A stretch of DNA of 64,000 nt from positions 62,001 through 126,000 of the forward strand of contig JAUIAO010000001.1 in the NCBI GenBank assembly GCA_030425425.1. The letters are read 5' to 3'. A program made the translations under genes and the position numbers. How positions within the stretch are numbered: position 1 is the first letter of the stretch; each line of letters begins with the position of its first letter. The notes under the pieces were generated by a model. That model was not told the DNA's origin and searched no databases. It saw only the letters and a list, made by a program, of their open reading frames with translations. The DNA comes from Bacteroidia bacterium (GTDB lineage Bacteria > Bacteroidota > Bacteroidia > Cytophagales > Cyclobacteriaceae). Positions 20,401 through 27,481 of this stretch are shown in pieces.

Positions 20401-20590
20401 CAAACAGTGCAAAGCTTAGGGCGTAGGGCGAATAGCGTTCAGCGATCACATGATTTTTATCAGTTTCCCGGAATCTTTATACTTTTTCTTCTAATCACAA
20501 TACGTTACACAAAAAACTACCATAAAGTGGGTATAGGAATTAATGGTATGGGGTGCTAGATTAGCTGCCATAATCAAAAAAGATTAGCAT

Positions 20591-21286
20591 ATGTCACTCA
20601 CAGACTATCAAACACTTTTGCCGCAGATTCAGCAGATCGCGGCAGAGGACATCAAGACTCCCAACATTCCCATCGATGTATTCATACAGGAAGCGGTCAA
20701 CCTCAAAGAATGGGCAAACGATGATCAGGCGGCACTGATGGGAGTGGGGCTTCCCGAATCCTCACTAGACCTACTGGAGCAGGGAGCAGGGGCACTCAGC
20801 CATGCACAGGCTGTATGGATGAAGGAGCGCTACAGCCAGGAAGAAGCCAAAAAGCTCTGGGATGCACAAAGCCCGGCCGCTTATGAACTCCGAAGCGATC
20901 TGGAAGCAGCCTTCGACTATGCCTTTGATGGCAATGACGAATTATTGGCCAAAGTGGACGCGATCAAAGAAGGCACTGGTCATGAAGACATGATTCAGGA
21001 CCTGGTGGAGCTCTCCGTACTGGGCAAAGACCATAAGGCCGAACTCACAGCCATCAACTTTGACCACACCCAGCTGGACACAGCGGATCGTCTGGCTGAG
21101 GAGATGCGCAACTTACTGGCACAGGTGAATGGAGAAGACACGAAGAAAGAAGAAAAAACCATCCGCGACCAGGCATATACCCTGCTAAAGGAAACGGTGG
21201 ATAGAGTGAGGAAGGCAGGGAAGTATGCACTGAGGAAAGATAAGGATAGATTGGAAGGGTATTACAGTGCTTACAATAGGAGGTAA
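20591..21286 (+). CDS. Orphan helical protein, unknown function
   Basis: A 231-residue soluble, almost entirely helical and acidic protein (MSLTDYQTLLPQIQQI..., DVFIQEAVNLKEWAND..., ending ...LEGYYSAYNRR). It has no signal peptide, TM segment or catalytic motif that I recognise. The basic C-terminal tail with KAGKYALRKDKDRLEGYY resembles short lineage-restricted Bacteroidota proteins that often lie in repeat-rich regions. Codon use is visibly richer in G+C (many GAC, CTC, GCC) than its neighbours, suggesting a different origin. The start codon is preceded by a small TAATC-A6-GATTA hairpin. It is followed five bases later by an 18-bp perfect hairpin and the phased array. Confidence 0.7.
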   Translation: MSLTDYQTLLPQIQQIAAEDIKTPNIPIDVFIQEAVNLKEWANDDQAALMGVGLPESSLDLLEQGAGALSHAQAVWMKERYSQEEAKKLWDAQSPAAYELRSDLEAAFDYAFDGNDELLAKVDAIKEGTGHEDMIQDLVELSVLGKDHKAELTAINFDHTQLDTADRLAEEMRNLLAQVNGEDTKKEEKTIRDQAYTLLKETVDRVRKAGKYALRKDKDRLEGYYSAYNRR

Positions 21287-21290
21287 TCCA

Positions 21291-21329
21291 AATAATATTT
21301 CGTCCCGGCGACCGGGACGAAATATTATT
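21291..21329. terminator. 18-bp perfect palindromic hairpin after the orphan gene
   Basis: AATAATATTTCGTCCCGG, a CGA loop, then the exact reverse complement. No clean T-run follows, but the A/T outer arms end in ATTATTAT. It could terminate the orphan transcript, and its right arm is also the first unit of the repeat array. Confidence 0.75.
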
Positions 21330-21497
21330 ATACGGGAGGGGTCTTGAGTGTGCTGGGGCGAAATAAAATATGACGGGAGAGGTGAATGGTCTGCCGGGAA
21401 GCATAAAAAGAACGCCGGGAAAGGCTCAGCACCCACCGGGAAGGCTCAATGAGTGCCGGGAATCACTTTTCACCCTACGGGGATATCTGAAATAAGG
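21312..21497 (+). repeat. Phased ~20.6-bp repeat array, nine units
   Basis: A short G-rich box (CCGGGA, ACGGGA, CTGGGG or ACGGGG) begins at 21312, 21332, 21353, 21373, 21394, 21415, 21436, 21456 and 21477. The intervals are 20, 21, 20, 21, 21, 21, 20 and 21. Spacers alternate early on between A/T-rich (CGAAATATTATTAT, CGAAATAAAATATG) and G-rich (GGGGTCTTGAGTG, GAGGTGAATGGTCTG), so the first four units form two copies of a ~41-bp repeat. No coding frame fits, because the 20/21 alternation breaks codon phase. Confidence 0.75.
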
Positions 21498-21789
21498 GGT
21501 TAAAACTGATATGAATCGCAGGTTAGGGTTGTAGGAGTCGCAGAAGGGGGTGAGAGGTGGTGCAGGAGGAGATTTTCGTACCGTCATTTGCTTTGAAAGG
21601 TATACGGCGGTATATTGAAATCAAATAGATAACAGAATGAAGGTTTATGAAGAATTCTGTTTTGAGAAAAAATAACCAAAAGTGTAATACTGATTATGTG
21701 TAACAGCAGTTACACAATAACGCAAGTGTTACACTATAACGAATGTTATGGGGCATCTGTGCAACTATTAAGAACTTGCCAATTAGAAT
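21498..21789. other. Palindrome-rich leader of the cassette-like region
   Basis: No gene. It contains TGTGTAAC-AGCA-GTTACACA (21697-21716), AGTGT-T-ACACT (21725-21735) and ATAAC-GAAT-GTTAT (21736-21749), all perfect inverted repeats packed in 55 bases. The last merges into AATGTTATGGGGC (21742-21754), the left bounding repeat of the next gene. Confidence 0.6.
21742..21754 (+). repeat. Left bounding inverted repeat of cassette-like gene 1
   Basis: AATGTTATGGGGC, the exact reverse complement of GCCCCATAACATT at 22721-22733. The pair encloses the Mrr-like gene. GTTATGG resembles the integron core GTTRRRY. Confidence 0.65.
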
Positions 21790-22719
21790 ATGGACAGCAG
21801 TAAAAAATTTTCACCAGCATCTATAACTGCATTGAAAGAGGCTCTGATTAACATCTATTGGAAGAAACAAGACCTCAAGAACTTTGTCAAACTGAGCATT
21901 GAAAACGACTCAATAATCAATACTATTAATTGGGAATTCAATCGAAAATTTGAGAGCGTCAATGAGTTAGTTGACCGAATGGTCGCAAGGAAGGACATTT
22001 ATTATGACGACCTAATAAGACTGATATATGATGTTTCAAATTTTGAAGATTTCTCGCACTTGAAAATATGGGAAGACTCAGATGAAAAAATAAAGAAAGC
22101 AAAAGACTCAGTCACTCGTTTGCGACAATTTGCTCACGGGTATTTCAAGATTGAAGAAGAAAAAAAGGAGCTAGAAAAGAAACGAAAGAAAGCTCAAGAA
22201 CAACTCGAATCATTCAAAAGAAGCCAGGAACAAATAGAAACTCTAAAAACTGAGTTTTTCCAAATAGCTGTTGAAACCAATGCTCAGAAGAGGGGACGAC
22301 TTCTTGAACCGTTTCTCAATCAACTTTTTACTCTTTTTGATCTCGAACCAAAGAAATCATTCCAACTTAAAGATGAGCAAATTGATGGTGCATTCACATT
22401 TGAAGGTAATGACTATCTCGTTGAAGCCAAATGGCAAAAAGAACCAGTTGAAACAGGCGACTTGAAGAAATTTGCAGGAACACTTAGTGATAAACTTAAA
22501 AACACTTTAGGTCTATTTATCTCGATTGACGGTTTTTCATCTGGATCTAAAGAATTTACAGGGTCGAACGCTCGATCTATGATTTTAATGGATGGCATGG
22601 ATTTAAACTTTGTATTAGATCAAAGAATTGATTTGCATCATCTACTATTCCGGAAAAGGCGACACGCTGCTGAAACTGGAACTATCTATTATCCAGTAAC
22701 TGAAATATTGAAGGATTAA
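21790..22719 (+). CDS. Mrr-like restriction endonuclease-related protein with N-terminal adaptor
   Basis: A 309-residue protein. The N-terminal ~110 residues (SITALKEALINIYWKKQDLK...FNRKFESVNELVDRM) match a helical adaptor domain often placed in front of nucleases in defence-type proteins. A long charged coiled coil (about 115-160, EEEKKELEKKRKKAQEQLES) follows. The C-terminal domain has a PD-(D/E)XK core: EQIDGAF supplies Asp, and YLVEAKWQKEP supplies the E-x-K pair. I infer a DNase with a probable role in defence against foreign DNA; the target is unknown. The coding region is bounded by a 13-bp perfect inverted repeat, and no methyltransferase is nearby. Confidence 0.75.
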   Translation: MDSSKKFSPASITALKEALINIYWKKQDLKNFVKLSIENDSIINTINWEFNRKFESVNELVDRMVARKDIYYDDLIRLIYDVSNFEDFSHLKIWEDSDEKIKKAKDSVTRLRQFAHGYFKIEEEKKELEKKRKKAQEQLESFKRSQEQIETLKTEFFQIAVETNAQKRGRLLEPFLNQLFTLFDLEPKKSFQLKDEQIDGAFTFEGNDYLVEAKWQKEPVETGDLKKFAGTLSDKLKNTLGLFISIDGFSSGSKEFTGSNARSMILMDGMDLNFVLDQRIDLHHLLFRKRRHAAETGTIYYPVTEILKD

Positions 22720-22720
22720 A

Positions 22721-22887
22721 GCCCCATAACATTTGCTATGAATGAATGGGGTTTCATCGGTTAGGATAGTTTTGTGGGGATTGGAAAGTCCGCCACAAGT
22801 TTTAAATTTAAATCAAGGCGTGGCTATGTGCGAGACGAGAGGTTAGTGTTTTCTAATCCCCACTCATCATAGCTAGGCGTTAGTAGC
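22721..22887 (+). repeat. attC-like hairpin site A
   Basis: A long imperfect palindrome between cassette-like genes 1 and 2. The outer arms are CATAAC and GTTAG. The next pair is GCTATGAATGA (22735-22745) against TCATCATAGC (22864-22873), complementary apart from one unpaired A. The inner pair GTGGGGATTGGAAA (22774-22787) against TTTTCTAATCCCCAC (22849-22863) is complementary at 13 of 15 positions. The geometry resembles an integron attC with an extrahelical base. It ends GGCGTTAGTAGC. Confidence 0.6.
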
Positions 22888-22904
22888 AATTCCCCATATT
22901 GCAT

Positions 22905-23450
22905 ATGATTGATGAACTTGATATTGAGGCAACTCTAAGAACCCGAAAACTGGTCGAACCCAAACGCAAATTTTGGGATGTTGTAACCTTCGCAATGCTC
23001 TCCCTTCTACCAATAATCTTATTCACCCTTGTAAATACTCATCAATTTCAACAAGAGATAACTTTTTGGCGAATACTATGGATCATCTACTTGAACGGAA
23101 TTGTCGGATTACTAGTTTACCTTCTAATAAAAGGGTATCAGAACGTTAAAGCTCTTGACAAGATCGGTGAATTTGAGAATTTGGAGAACGCCAAATCCAA
23201 AGCCTTTAACATCATTTCCGAACTTGGTTGGCAATTGAGGATCAATCAAGAAAACTATTTAAGAGCTTGGGCCTGGAACAATCTTGGACAATCTCAGATG
23301 GTTACTCTAGTTTTCACACAGACGAACGAACTCCTGATCAATAGCCTTAGTGACGACTCTGGCGCATTTCAACGTCTCAGATTTGGGTTTTCATACGGAT
23401 CGAACAGAGAGAATGTAGAGGATTTTTCAACCAAGTGGAACGCAGAATAA
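22905..23450 (+). CDS. Two-TM membrane protein of unknown function (cassette-like gene 2)
   Basis: The track starts at TTG 22899, but ATG 22905 (MIDELDIEATLRTRKLVEPK) is the natural start, giving 181 residues. Two hydrophobic helices are near residues 24-45 (VVTFAMLSLLPIILFTLV) and 55-78 (ILWIIYLNGIVGLLVYLLI), with both termini probably cytoplasmic. The C-terminal ~100-residue soluble domain (ALDKIGEFENLENAKSKAFN..., ...WAWNNLGQSQMVTLVF...) is beta-rich with aromatic residues and no recognised motif. The gene is enclosed by GTTAGTAGC (22879-22887) and GCTACTAAC (23454-23462), exact reverse complements. I cannot assign a function. Confidence 0.65.
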   Translation: MIDELDIEATLRTRKLVEPKRKFWDVVTFAMLSLLPIILFTLVNTHQFQQEITFWRILWIIYLNGIVGLLVYLLIKGYQNVKALDKIGEFENLENAKSKAFNIISELGWQLRINQENYLRAWAWNNLGQSQMVTLVFTQTNELLINSLSDDSGAFQRLRFGFSYGSNRENVEDFSTKWNAE

Positions 23451-23453
23451 AAA

Positions 23454-23694
23454 GCTACTAACAAGCGATGATGGCGCATGGCCTTACTTAGCAGTCTACC
23501 AAGAGTCTGCTAAACATCCCGCTTATCTGCCGCCAAGGAAGTGAAGTGCTTTCTACTTTCTTTCGCTAGTGGGAGTTTATTATCTTCATGGCGCACTGCG
23601 TATCTGATGCTTTGAATGCACCGGCAGATAAGCTACTTTTATTGCAATTAATTAAGCTCGGAGGCCACAGCGCCATATCTGGGCGTTATAGGCA
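23454..23694 (+). repeat. attC-like hairpin site B
   Basis: It opens GCTACTAACAAGCG and closes GGGCGTTATAGGC. Paired segments, from outside inward, are ATGGCGC (23471-23477) with GCGCCAT (23670-23676), TGGCC (23479-23483) with GGCCA (23663-23667), and GCTTATCTGCCG (23521-23532) with CGGCAGATAAGC (23622-23633, 12 bp perfect). A side hairpin TTAGCAG/CTGCTAA sits at 23488-23513. At ~240 bases it is longer than most integron attC sites. Confidence 0.6.
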
Positions 23695-23713
23695 ATAGGA
23701 GTTACTCAATAAT

Positions 23714-24751
23714 TTGAAGCCAGTTTACAAATACAGATCGGGGGACAAAGAAACATTTGAACGTGATCTTAAATCTATAAGAAAGAATCACTTCTGGTCC
23801 GCCAGCATAGATTCATTAAATGATCCCTGTGAGGCCTTCATTTCAACTCAGAACTTCCAAATTCAACTTGGACTTATTATTAAGATTTTCAACAGGAAAT
23901 TAGATAAATCTGCAAGCGACGAGGTAGTTAATGCATTAAACAATGTCATTGAACGAAGAAAAGTCATTGGCATTTATTCCCTGTCACAAACCTACAACCA
24001 CGAGCTTCTTTGGGCACATTATGCTAACTCACATAAAGGCTTTTGTATCGAATATGACTTGGACTTACTTCTTACTACGAATAAGATGGATAAAATCTAT
24101 TCATTTCCCATTAAGTATTCGAACAAAATACCACAAGTTGACATATCAGATATTTCGGGTAAAGGTGGACTACCAATAATTCAAAAACTCGCTGGAACCA
24201 AATCAAAAAGTTGGTCTTATGAAGAAGAATTCCGACTAATAACTGATCAATCAGGCTCGTTTCAATATAACCATCGTGCAATTACGGCCATTTATTTTGG
24301 ATTGAGAATGGAGCAGGATAAAAGAGACCTAATCATGAATGAATTAGCTGGCAGAGGAATTTCCTTCTATCAAATCATTCAAATCGAAGGTACTTACAGA
24401 TTTGAAAGGGAGTTAATTGAAGACGGGGCTCAAAACGAAGTAACCTATTTGACTCAAATTCCAAGTACCAATAAGTCGATCAAACCAATCAAATTCGAAA
24501 TCCGAACTCGGAACTACACGAAGTTTTCAAAATTAGGTGAGGTAACTATTGATTTAGAAGAACCCATTAACAAAGATCAACTCCTTGAGATTGGCACTTA
24601 CATAAAATCAGAACTCTTTTATGAAGCTCAAAAGGTGTTAATGTGGTATTACTTACCAAACCAAAAAGATGACTTTGCACCTTGGGCATTAACCAACTTT
24701 GAAAAAGGTGAATTTGAGGTGAAGATAAACGACTTCATTGAACTTGAATAA
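23714..24751 (+). CDS. DUF2971-domain protein (cassette-like gene 3)
   Basis: A soluble 345-residue protein. The N-terminal two-thirds match DUF2971: KYRSGDKETFERDLKSIRKN, FWSASIDSLNDPCEA, IGIYSLSQTYNHELLWAHYA, SHKGFCIEYDLD and SWSYEEEFRLI occur in the family's order. DUF2971 proteins are widespread, of unsettled biochemical function, and frequent in mobile or defence-rich regions. The start is TTG 23714 (TTG-AAG-CCA), required because KPVYKYRS is the conserved beginning and no ATG lies in frame. The left bound contains ATAGGCA (23688-23694) and the right TGCCTAT (24753-24759), a weaker repeat pair than in genes 1 and 2. All three genes lie on one strand. Confidence 0.8.
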   Translation: MKPVYKYRSGDKETFERDLKSIRKNHFWSASIDSLNDPCEAFISTQNFQIQLGLIIKIFNRKLDKSASDEVVNALNNVIERRKVIGIYSLSQTYNHELLWAHYANSHKGFCIEYDLDLLLTTNKMDKIYSFPIKYSNKIPQVDISDISGKGGLPIIQKLAGTKSKSWSYEEEFRLITDQSGSFQYNHRAITAIYFGLRMEQDKRDLIMNELAGRGISFYQIIQIEGTYRFERELIEDGAQNEVTYLTQIPSTNKSIKPIKFEIRTRNYTKFSKLGEVTIDLEEPINKDQLLEIGTYIKSELFYEAQKVLMWYYLPNQKDDFAPWALTNFEKGEFEVKINDFIELE

Positions 24752-25104
24752 CTGCCTATCTGCCAAGGTTTGTGTCCTCACAAAACTTGCAATGGTTTCG
24801 ATTAGTGAGGACACTAATCAAGGCGAAAGTTGCTTTTTTCTTTCTGGTTTTAGACTTTCAAAACCTATCTGCGGCATGTTTGCCTCCGTTGGTGTTTTTC
24901 ACCAACGGACTAGATGACGTGAGAAGGGTACACTAACAGGCTTAAAGTTCCTTCAAGGCTTTATGCCAGCGAAAGCATCTATTCGACAATTAATTACTTT
25001 CATTTCACGTGCACCATTCCCACAGTTCCGAACTTTGTGATACTTTAGCCTGCTAAAATGAAAGTGCTGTAAATGACGCTTTCTGAACGGTTAATCAGGT
25101 CACT
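24752..25104. repeat. Hairpin-rich gene-free stretch after cassette-like gene 3
   Basis: 353 bases. It holds TTTGTG-TCCT-CACAAA (24769-24784), GATTAGTG-AGGA-CACTAATC (24800-24819) and CCGTTGGTG-TTTTT-CACCAACGG (24886-24908, 9-bp perfect stem). A wide hairpin ACTTTCATTT (24996-25005) with AAATGAAAGT (25056-25065) follows. The TCCT and AGGA loops are complementary to each other. No clear GTTRRRY-type right end is visible, so whether this is a third attC-like site is open. The end of the stretch is the promoter region of ddl. Confidence 0.6.
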
Positions 25105-26190
25105 ATGAAAAGGAAAATCAGTATCATTTTTGGTGGAAAATCTGCAGAACATGAAGTCTCTCTCAATTCGGCTTCTAATATCTTCAATGCAGTAGATCTG
25201 GAGAGATTTGATCCGCTGTTGCTTGGAGTTGATAAGGCCGGACAGTGGTGCTACAATCCAGATTATCCTTCTGAGCATATTGACCTGAGAAAGCTTGATT
25301 ATTATCCAAATTCCAGACCTGTAACACTCAGGAATAGACATGGCCAGATAAATATCATTGATCAGGAATCAAATAAGGTTTTAGACAATTTTGAAGTGGC
25401 TTTTTCTATCATTCATGGCACGTTTGGAGAGGATGGAGTCATCCAGGGCTTTTTCAAATCTCAGGATATTCCATTTGTAGGGCCGGATGTTTTGGGTTCT
25501 TCCATTTGCATGGACAAGGACATTACTAAAAGACTCCTTAGAGATAGTGGAATCCCTATTGCGGATTTTATTACTGTTTATAGGGAAAATCAAGCGGACA
25601 TCAACTATGAGGAAGCAAAGAACCAATTAGGATTACCACTTTTTATCAAACCATGTAATGCCGGTTCGTCAGTTGGAGTATCCAAAGTGACTGACGAAGG
25701 TTCTTTCCAACAGGCTTTGTCAGAAGCATTTAGATTCGATCGGAAAGTGCTGATTGAAGAAGCAATCGTCGGGCAAGAGCTTGAGTGTGCAGTGCTTGGA
25801 AATGAAAATCCACAGCCTTCTATTATTGGTGAGATTGCTGCAACAAAGGAGTTCTATACCTATGATGCCAAATATGTGGATGCCGATGGTGCTAAATTGA
25901 TCATACCAGCGCGGATTGAAGAAAACGATTCAGATAAATTGAGAAAAGGAGCAGTAGCAGCATATAAAGCCACTTGCTGTGAGGGCTTAGCTCGGGTTGA
26001 TTTTTTCCTTCGCTCTGATGGATCTTATGTTGTCAATGAAATCAACACCATTCCCGGCTTTACGGAGATCAGTATGTATCCTAAGCTGTGGGAACAAACG
26101 GGTATTTCATATTCTGATTTGATCACAAAATTGATCGATCTTGCCGTAGAGCGTCACGAAAGAAATAGCCGATTTGAAACGATGATGTAA
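25105..26190 (+). CDS. ddl: D-alanine--D-alanine ligase
   Basis: Ligates two D-Ala for peptidoglycan precursor synthesis, in the cytosol and using ATP. The 361-residue length fits DdlA. The family order is present: ISIIFGGKSAEHEVSLNSA (N-terminal signature with the active-site Glu), HGTFGEDGVIQGFF, GPDVLGSSICMDKDITK, PLFIKPCNAGSSVGVSK (grasp loop), EAIVGQELECAVLGN, and YVVNEINTIPGFTEISMYPKLW (metal-binding NEINTIPG). The ATG is fixed by MKRKISIIFGG. It is transcribed alone after the accessory region and marks the return to core genes. Confidence 0.96.
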   Translation: MKRKISIIFGGKSAEHEVSLNSASNIFNAVDLERFDPLLLGVDKAGQWCYNPDYPSEHIDLRKLDYYPNSRPVTLRNRHGQINIIDQESNKVLDNFEVAFSIIHGTFGEDGVIQGFFKSQDIPFVGPDVLGSSICMDKDITKRLLRDSGIPIADFITVYRENQADINYEEAKNQLGLPLFIKPCNAGSSVGVSKVTDEGSFQQALSEAFRFDRKVLIEEAIVGQELECAVLGNENPQPSIIGEIAATKEFYTYDAKYVDADGAKLIIPARIEENDSDKLRKGAVAAYKATCCEGLARVDFFLRSDGSYVVNEINTIPGFTEISMYPKLWEQTGISYSDLITKLIDLAVERHERNSRFETMM

Positions 26191-26203
26191 GGGAGAAATT
26201 CTC

Positions 26204-26470
26204 TCAGTCATAACGCGTCCACATTCTAATCACCTTAACAGTTTTTTCATCTTCAAGTACTTGATATACTAATCTATGTTGAATATTAATTCTTCTGGAA
26301 TATGCCCCATCAAGATCACCTATTAGTTTTTCGAAAGGAGGGTATTCTGAGAATGGTTCATTCTCAATAAGATTCAATAGTTCCTGGATTTTTGGTTTTA
26401 TTCCGGAAGAGGCTGCTTTTTTGGCATCTTTTTGTGCCTGTTTGGTAAATCGGAGCTGATATTTGCTCAT
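26204..26470 (-). CDS. yoeB: YoeB-family toxin
   Basis: An 88-residue RelE-superfamily mRNA interferase that cuts mRNA at the ribosome. The family pattern is present: FTKQAQKDAKKA, the acidic FEKLIGDLDGAYSRRI (Glu and Arg of the active site) and HRLVYQV (Arg). The C-terminus reads RMWTRYD. Relatives usually have an active-site His in RMWTHYE or RYHY, and here the His position is Arg, so activity may be changed. It overlaps the antitoxin stop by one base, in the normal antitoxin-first order. Confidence 0.88.
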   Translation of the reverse strand: MSKYQLRFTKQAQKDAKKAASSGIKPKIQELLNLIENEPFSEYPPFEKLIGDLDGAYSRRINIQHRLVYQVLEDEKTVKVIRMWTRYD

Positions 26471-26709
26471 CAGTGCAGAGTCGCAGATGTTTCAGAAATT
26501 GTTGTTTCCAACCCCTCTCTAATCGATTCTCGCATTCCGGGTATAGAAAGTAAATACAATGTTTCTTGAATCGCATTCCAATCTGCTTCACTCACCAAAA
26601 CGGCATTGTTTCGTTTTCCCGAAATCTGAATGGGTTGATGTGTTTCAGCTGTTTCATCTACTATCTTGTAAATGTCCTTTCTCGCTTCCGTAATACTAAG
26701 TGATTTCAT
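26470..26709 (-). CDS. yefM: YefM/Phd-family antitoxin
   Basis: A 79-residue antitoxin. The N-terminal Phd/YefM DNA-binding fold is visible in MKSLSITEARKDIYKIVDET and PIQISGKRNNAVLVSEADWN. The acidic C-terminal tail (IREGLETTISETSATLH) would wrap the toxin. It is the promoter-proximal gene and normally autorepresses the pair. ACGTACTACAAAACGTACGT around 26718-26737, just upstream, contains repeated ACGTAC and could be the operator. It is divergent from the 2OG oxygenase gene. Confidence 0.9.
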   Translation of the reverse strand: MKSLSITEARKDIYKIVDETAETHQPIQISGKRNNAVLVSEADWNAIQETLYLLSIPGMRESIREGLETTISETSATLH

Positions 26710-26755
26710 ACTGTTAACGTACTACAAAACGTACGTAAAGTCAAGTAAACGGTTT

Positions 26756-26786
26756 TTGAACAAATCAACCTTTAAGTCTATATTCG
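26756..26786 (+). promoter_or_regulatory. Putative Bacteroidota promoter for the 2OG oxygenase gene
   Basis: A TTG (26756-26758) and TATATTCG (26779-26786, one mismatch to TAnnTTTG) are separated by 20 bases, the usual Bacteroidota spacing. Confidence 0.4.
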
Positions 26787-26854
26787 CGACGCTTTTGTGC
26801 CAATATAGGTTAAAAGTACCGGAGCATTCCGGTTTTTGTTCTTTACATACTTCG

Positions 26855-27481
26855 TTGAAATATTACACAGAGGACGAGTGGATCAACTGGGTTGATCGGC
26901 TGTCAGAAGACAATTACCTGGTTTTAGATGATTTTATCTCTGATCAGGAATTGGACGTATTGATGTCGAATTTCAAAGATCATTTGAAAGAGGATGACTT
27001 CAAGAAAGCAGGTATTGGTACAGGGGATGAGTTTCAGCTTCGCACTGAAATCAGAGGAGACTATATCAGATGGCTGGATCCGGGACGTGATATATCCCTT
27101 CACGATTTTTTCGAACGAATCAATGAGGCAATCTATGTTTTCAATCGATATTGTTTCCTTAGTTTATCAGGTTCAGAATTTCACATGGCTCATTATCCTC
27201 CGGGCACTTTTTACAAACGGCACCTGGATCAATTTAATGCAGTCAGTAACCGTCTAATTACCGTCATATTGTATTTGAACACACACTGGAAAGAAGGTGA
27301 TGGTGGTGAGCTACAGGTTTATCTGGATGATGAAGCTGTGAAAATAGCTCCGATTGCGAAGCGAGTTGTTTTTATGCGCAGCGATATGATCGAACATGAA
27401 GTTCTGGAGACCAACAAAGATCGATATAGCGTTACCGGATGGTTACTTTATCAGCCTCCAGGACTTACATTCTTGACTTAA
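26855..27481 (+). CDS. 2OG-Fe(II) oxygenase (prolyl-4-hydroxylase-like)
   Basis: The track ORF starts at 26672 inside the antitoxin gene. The conserved protein begins near KYYTEDEWINWVDRLSEDNY, so I choose TTG 26855 (~208 residues); TTG 26795 is an alternative. The double-stranded beta-helix core shows FYKRHLDQF (HxD iron ligands), DMIEHEVLE (distal His) and RYSVTGWLLY (Arg that binds 2-oxoglutarate), with ITVILYLNTHWKEGDGGELQV between them. It probably hydroxylates a protein or peptide side chain; the substrate is unknown. Its stop overlaps the end of the convergent msrA by four bases. Confidence 0.8.
   Translation: MKYYTEDEWINWVDRLSEDNYLVLDDFISDQELDVLMSNFKDHLKEDDFKKAGIGTGDEFQLRTEIRGDYIRWLDPGRDISLHDFFERINEAIYVFNRYCFLSLSGSEFHMAHYPPGTFYKRHLDQFNAVSNRLITVILYLNTHWKEGDGGELQVYLDDEAVKIAPIAKRVVFMRSDMIEHEVLETNKDRYSVTGWLLYQPPGLTFLT

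Larger units (their letters stand above)
20051..20590. repeat. Intergenic block of degenerate extragenic repeats
   Basis: 540 bases without a gene. The block is full of variants of CGCTAATCGC, TTCGCCTTACGC and GCGTAGGGCGAATAGCG, in direct and inverted form. A segment near 20162 (GTCATTCAGACCGCAGG then AAAGAATCTCC) resembles the REP-like intergenic elements common in Bacteroidota. The two clearest direct copies and one hairpin are listed separately. The 3' end carries the leader of the orphan gene at 20591. Confidence 0.6.

Noticed and set aside
21054-21436. Minus-strand ORFs of 116 and 83 aa over the orphan gene end and phased array
   Set aside because: Pro/Ser-rich low-complexity translations produced by the repeat; the 20/21-base phase breaks any codon periodicity.
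21291-21497. CRISPR array
   Set aside because: Boxes of only ~6 bases every 20-21 bases, with no conserved long repeat, no spacers of usual length and no cas genes.
26672-26854. Upstream part of the 2OG oxygenase ORF
   Set aside because: It overlaps the yefM gene and the promoter region and has no similarity to the oxygenase family; the start was moved to 26855.
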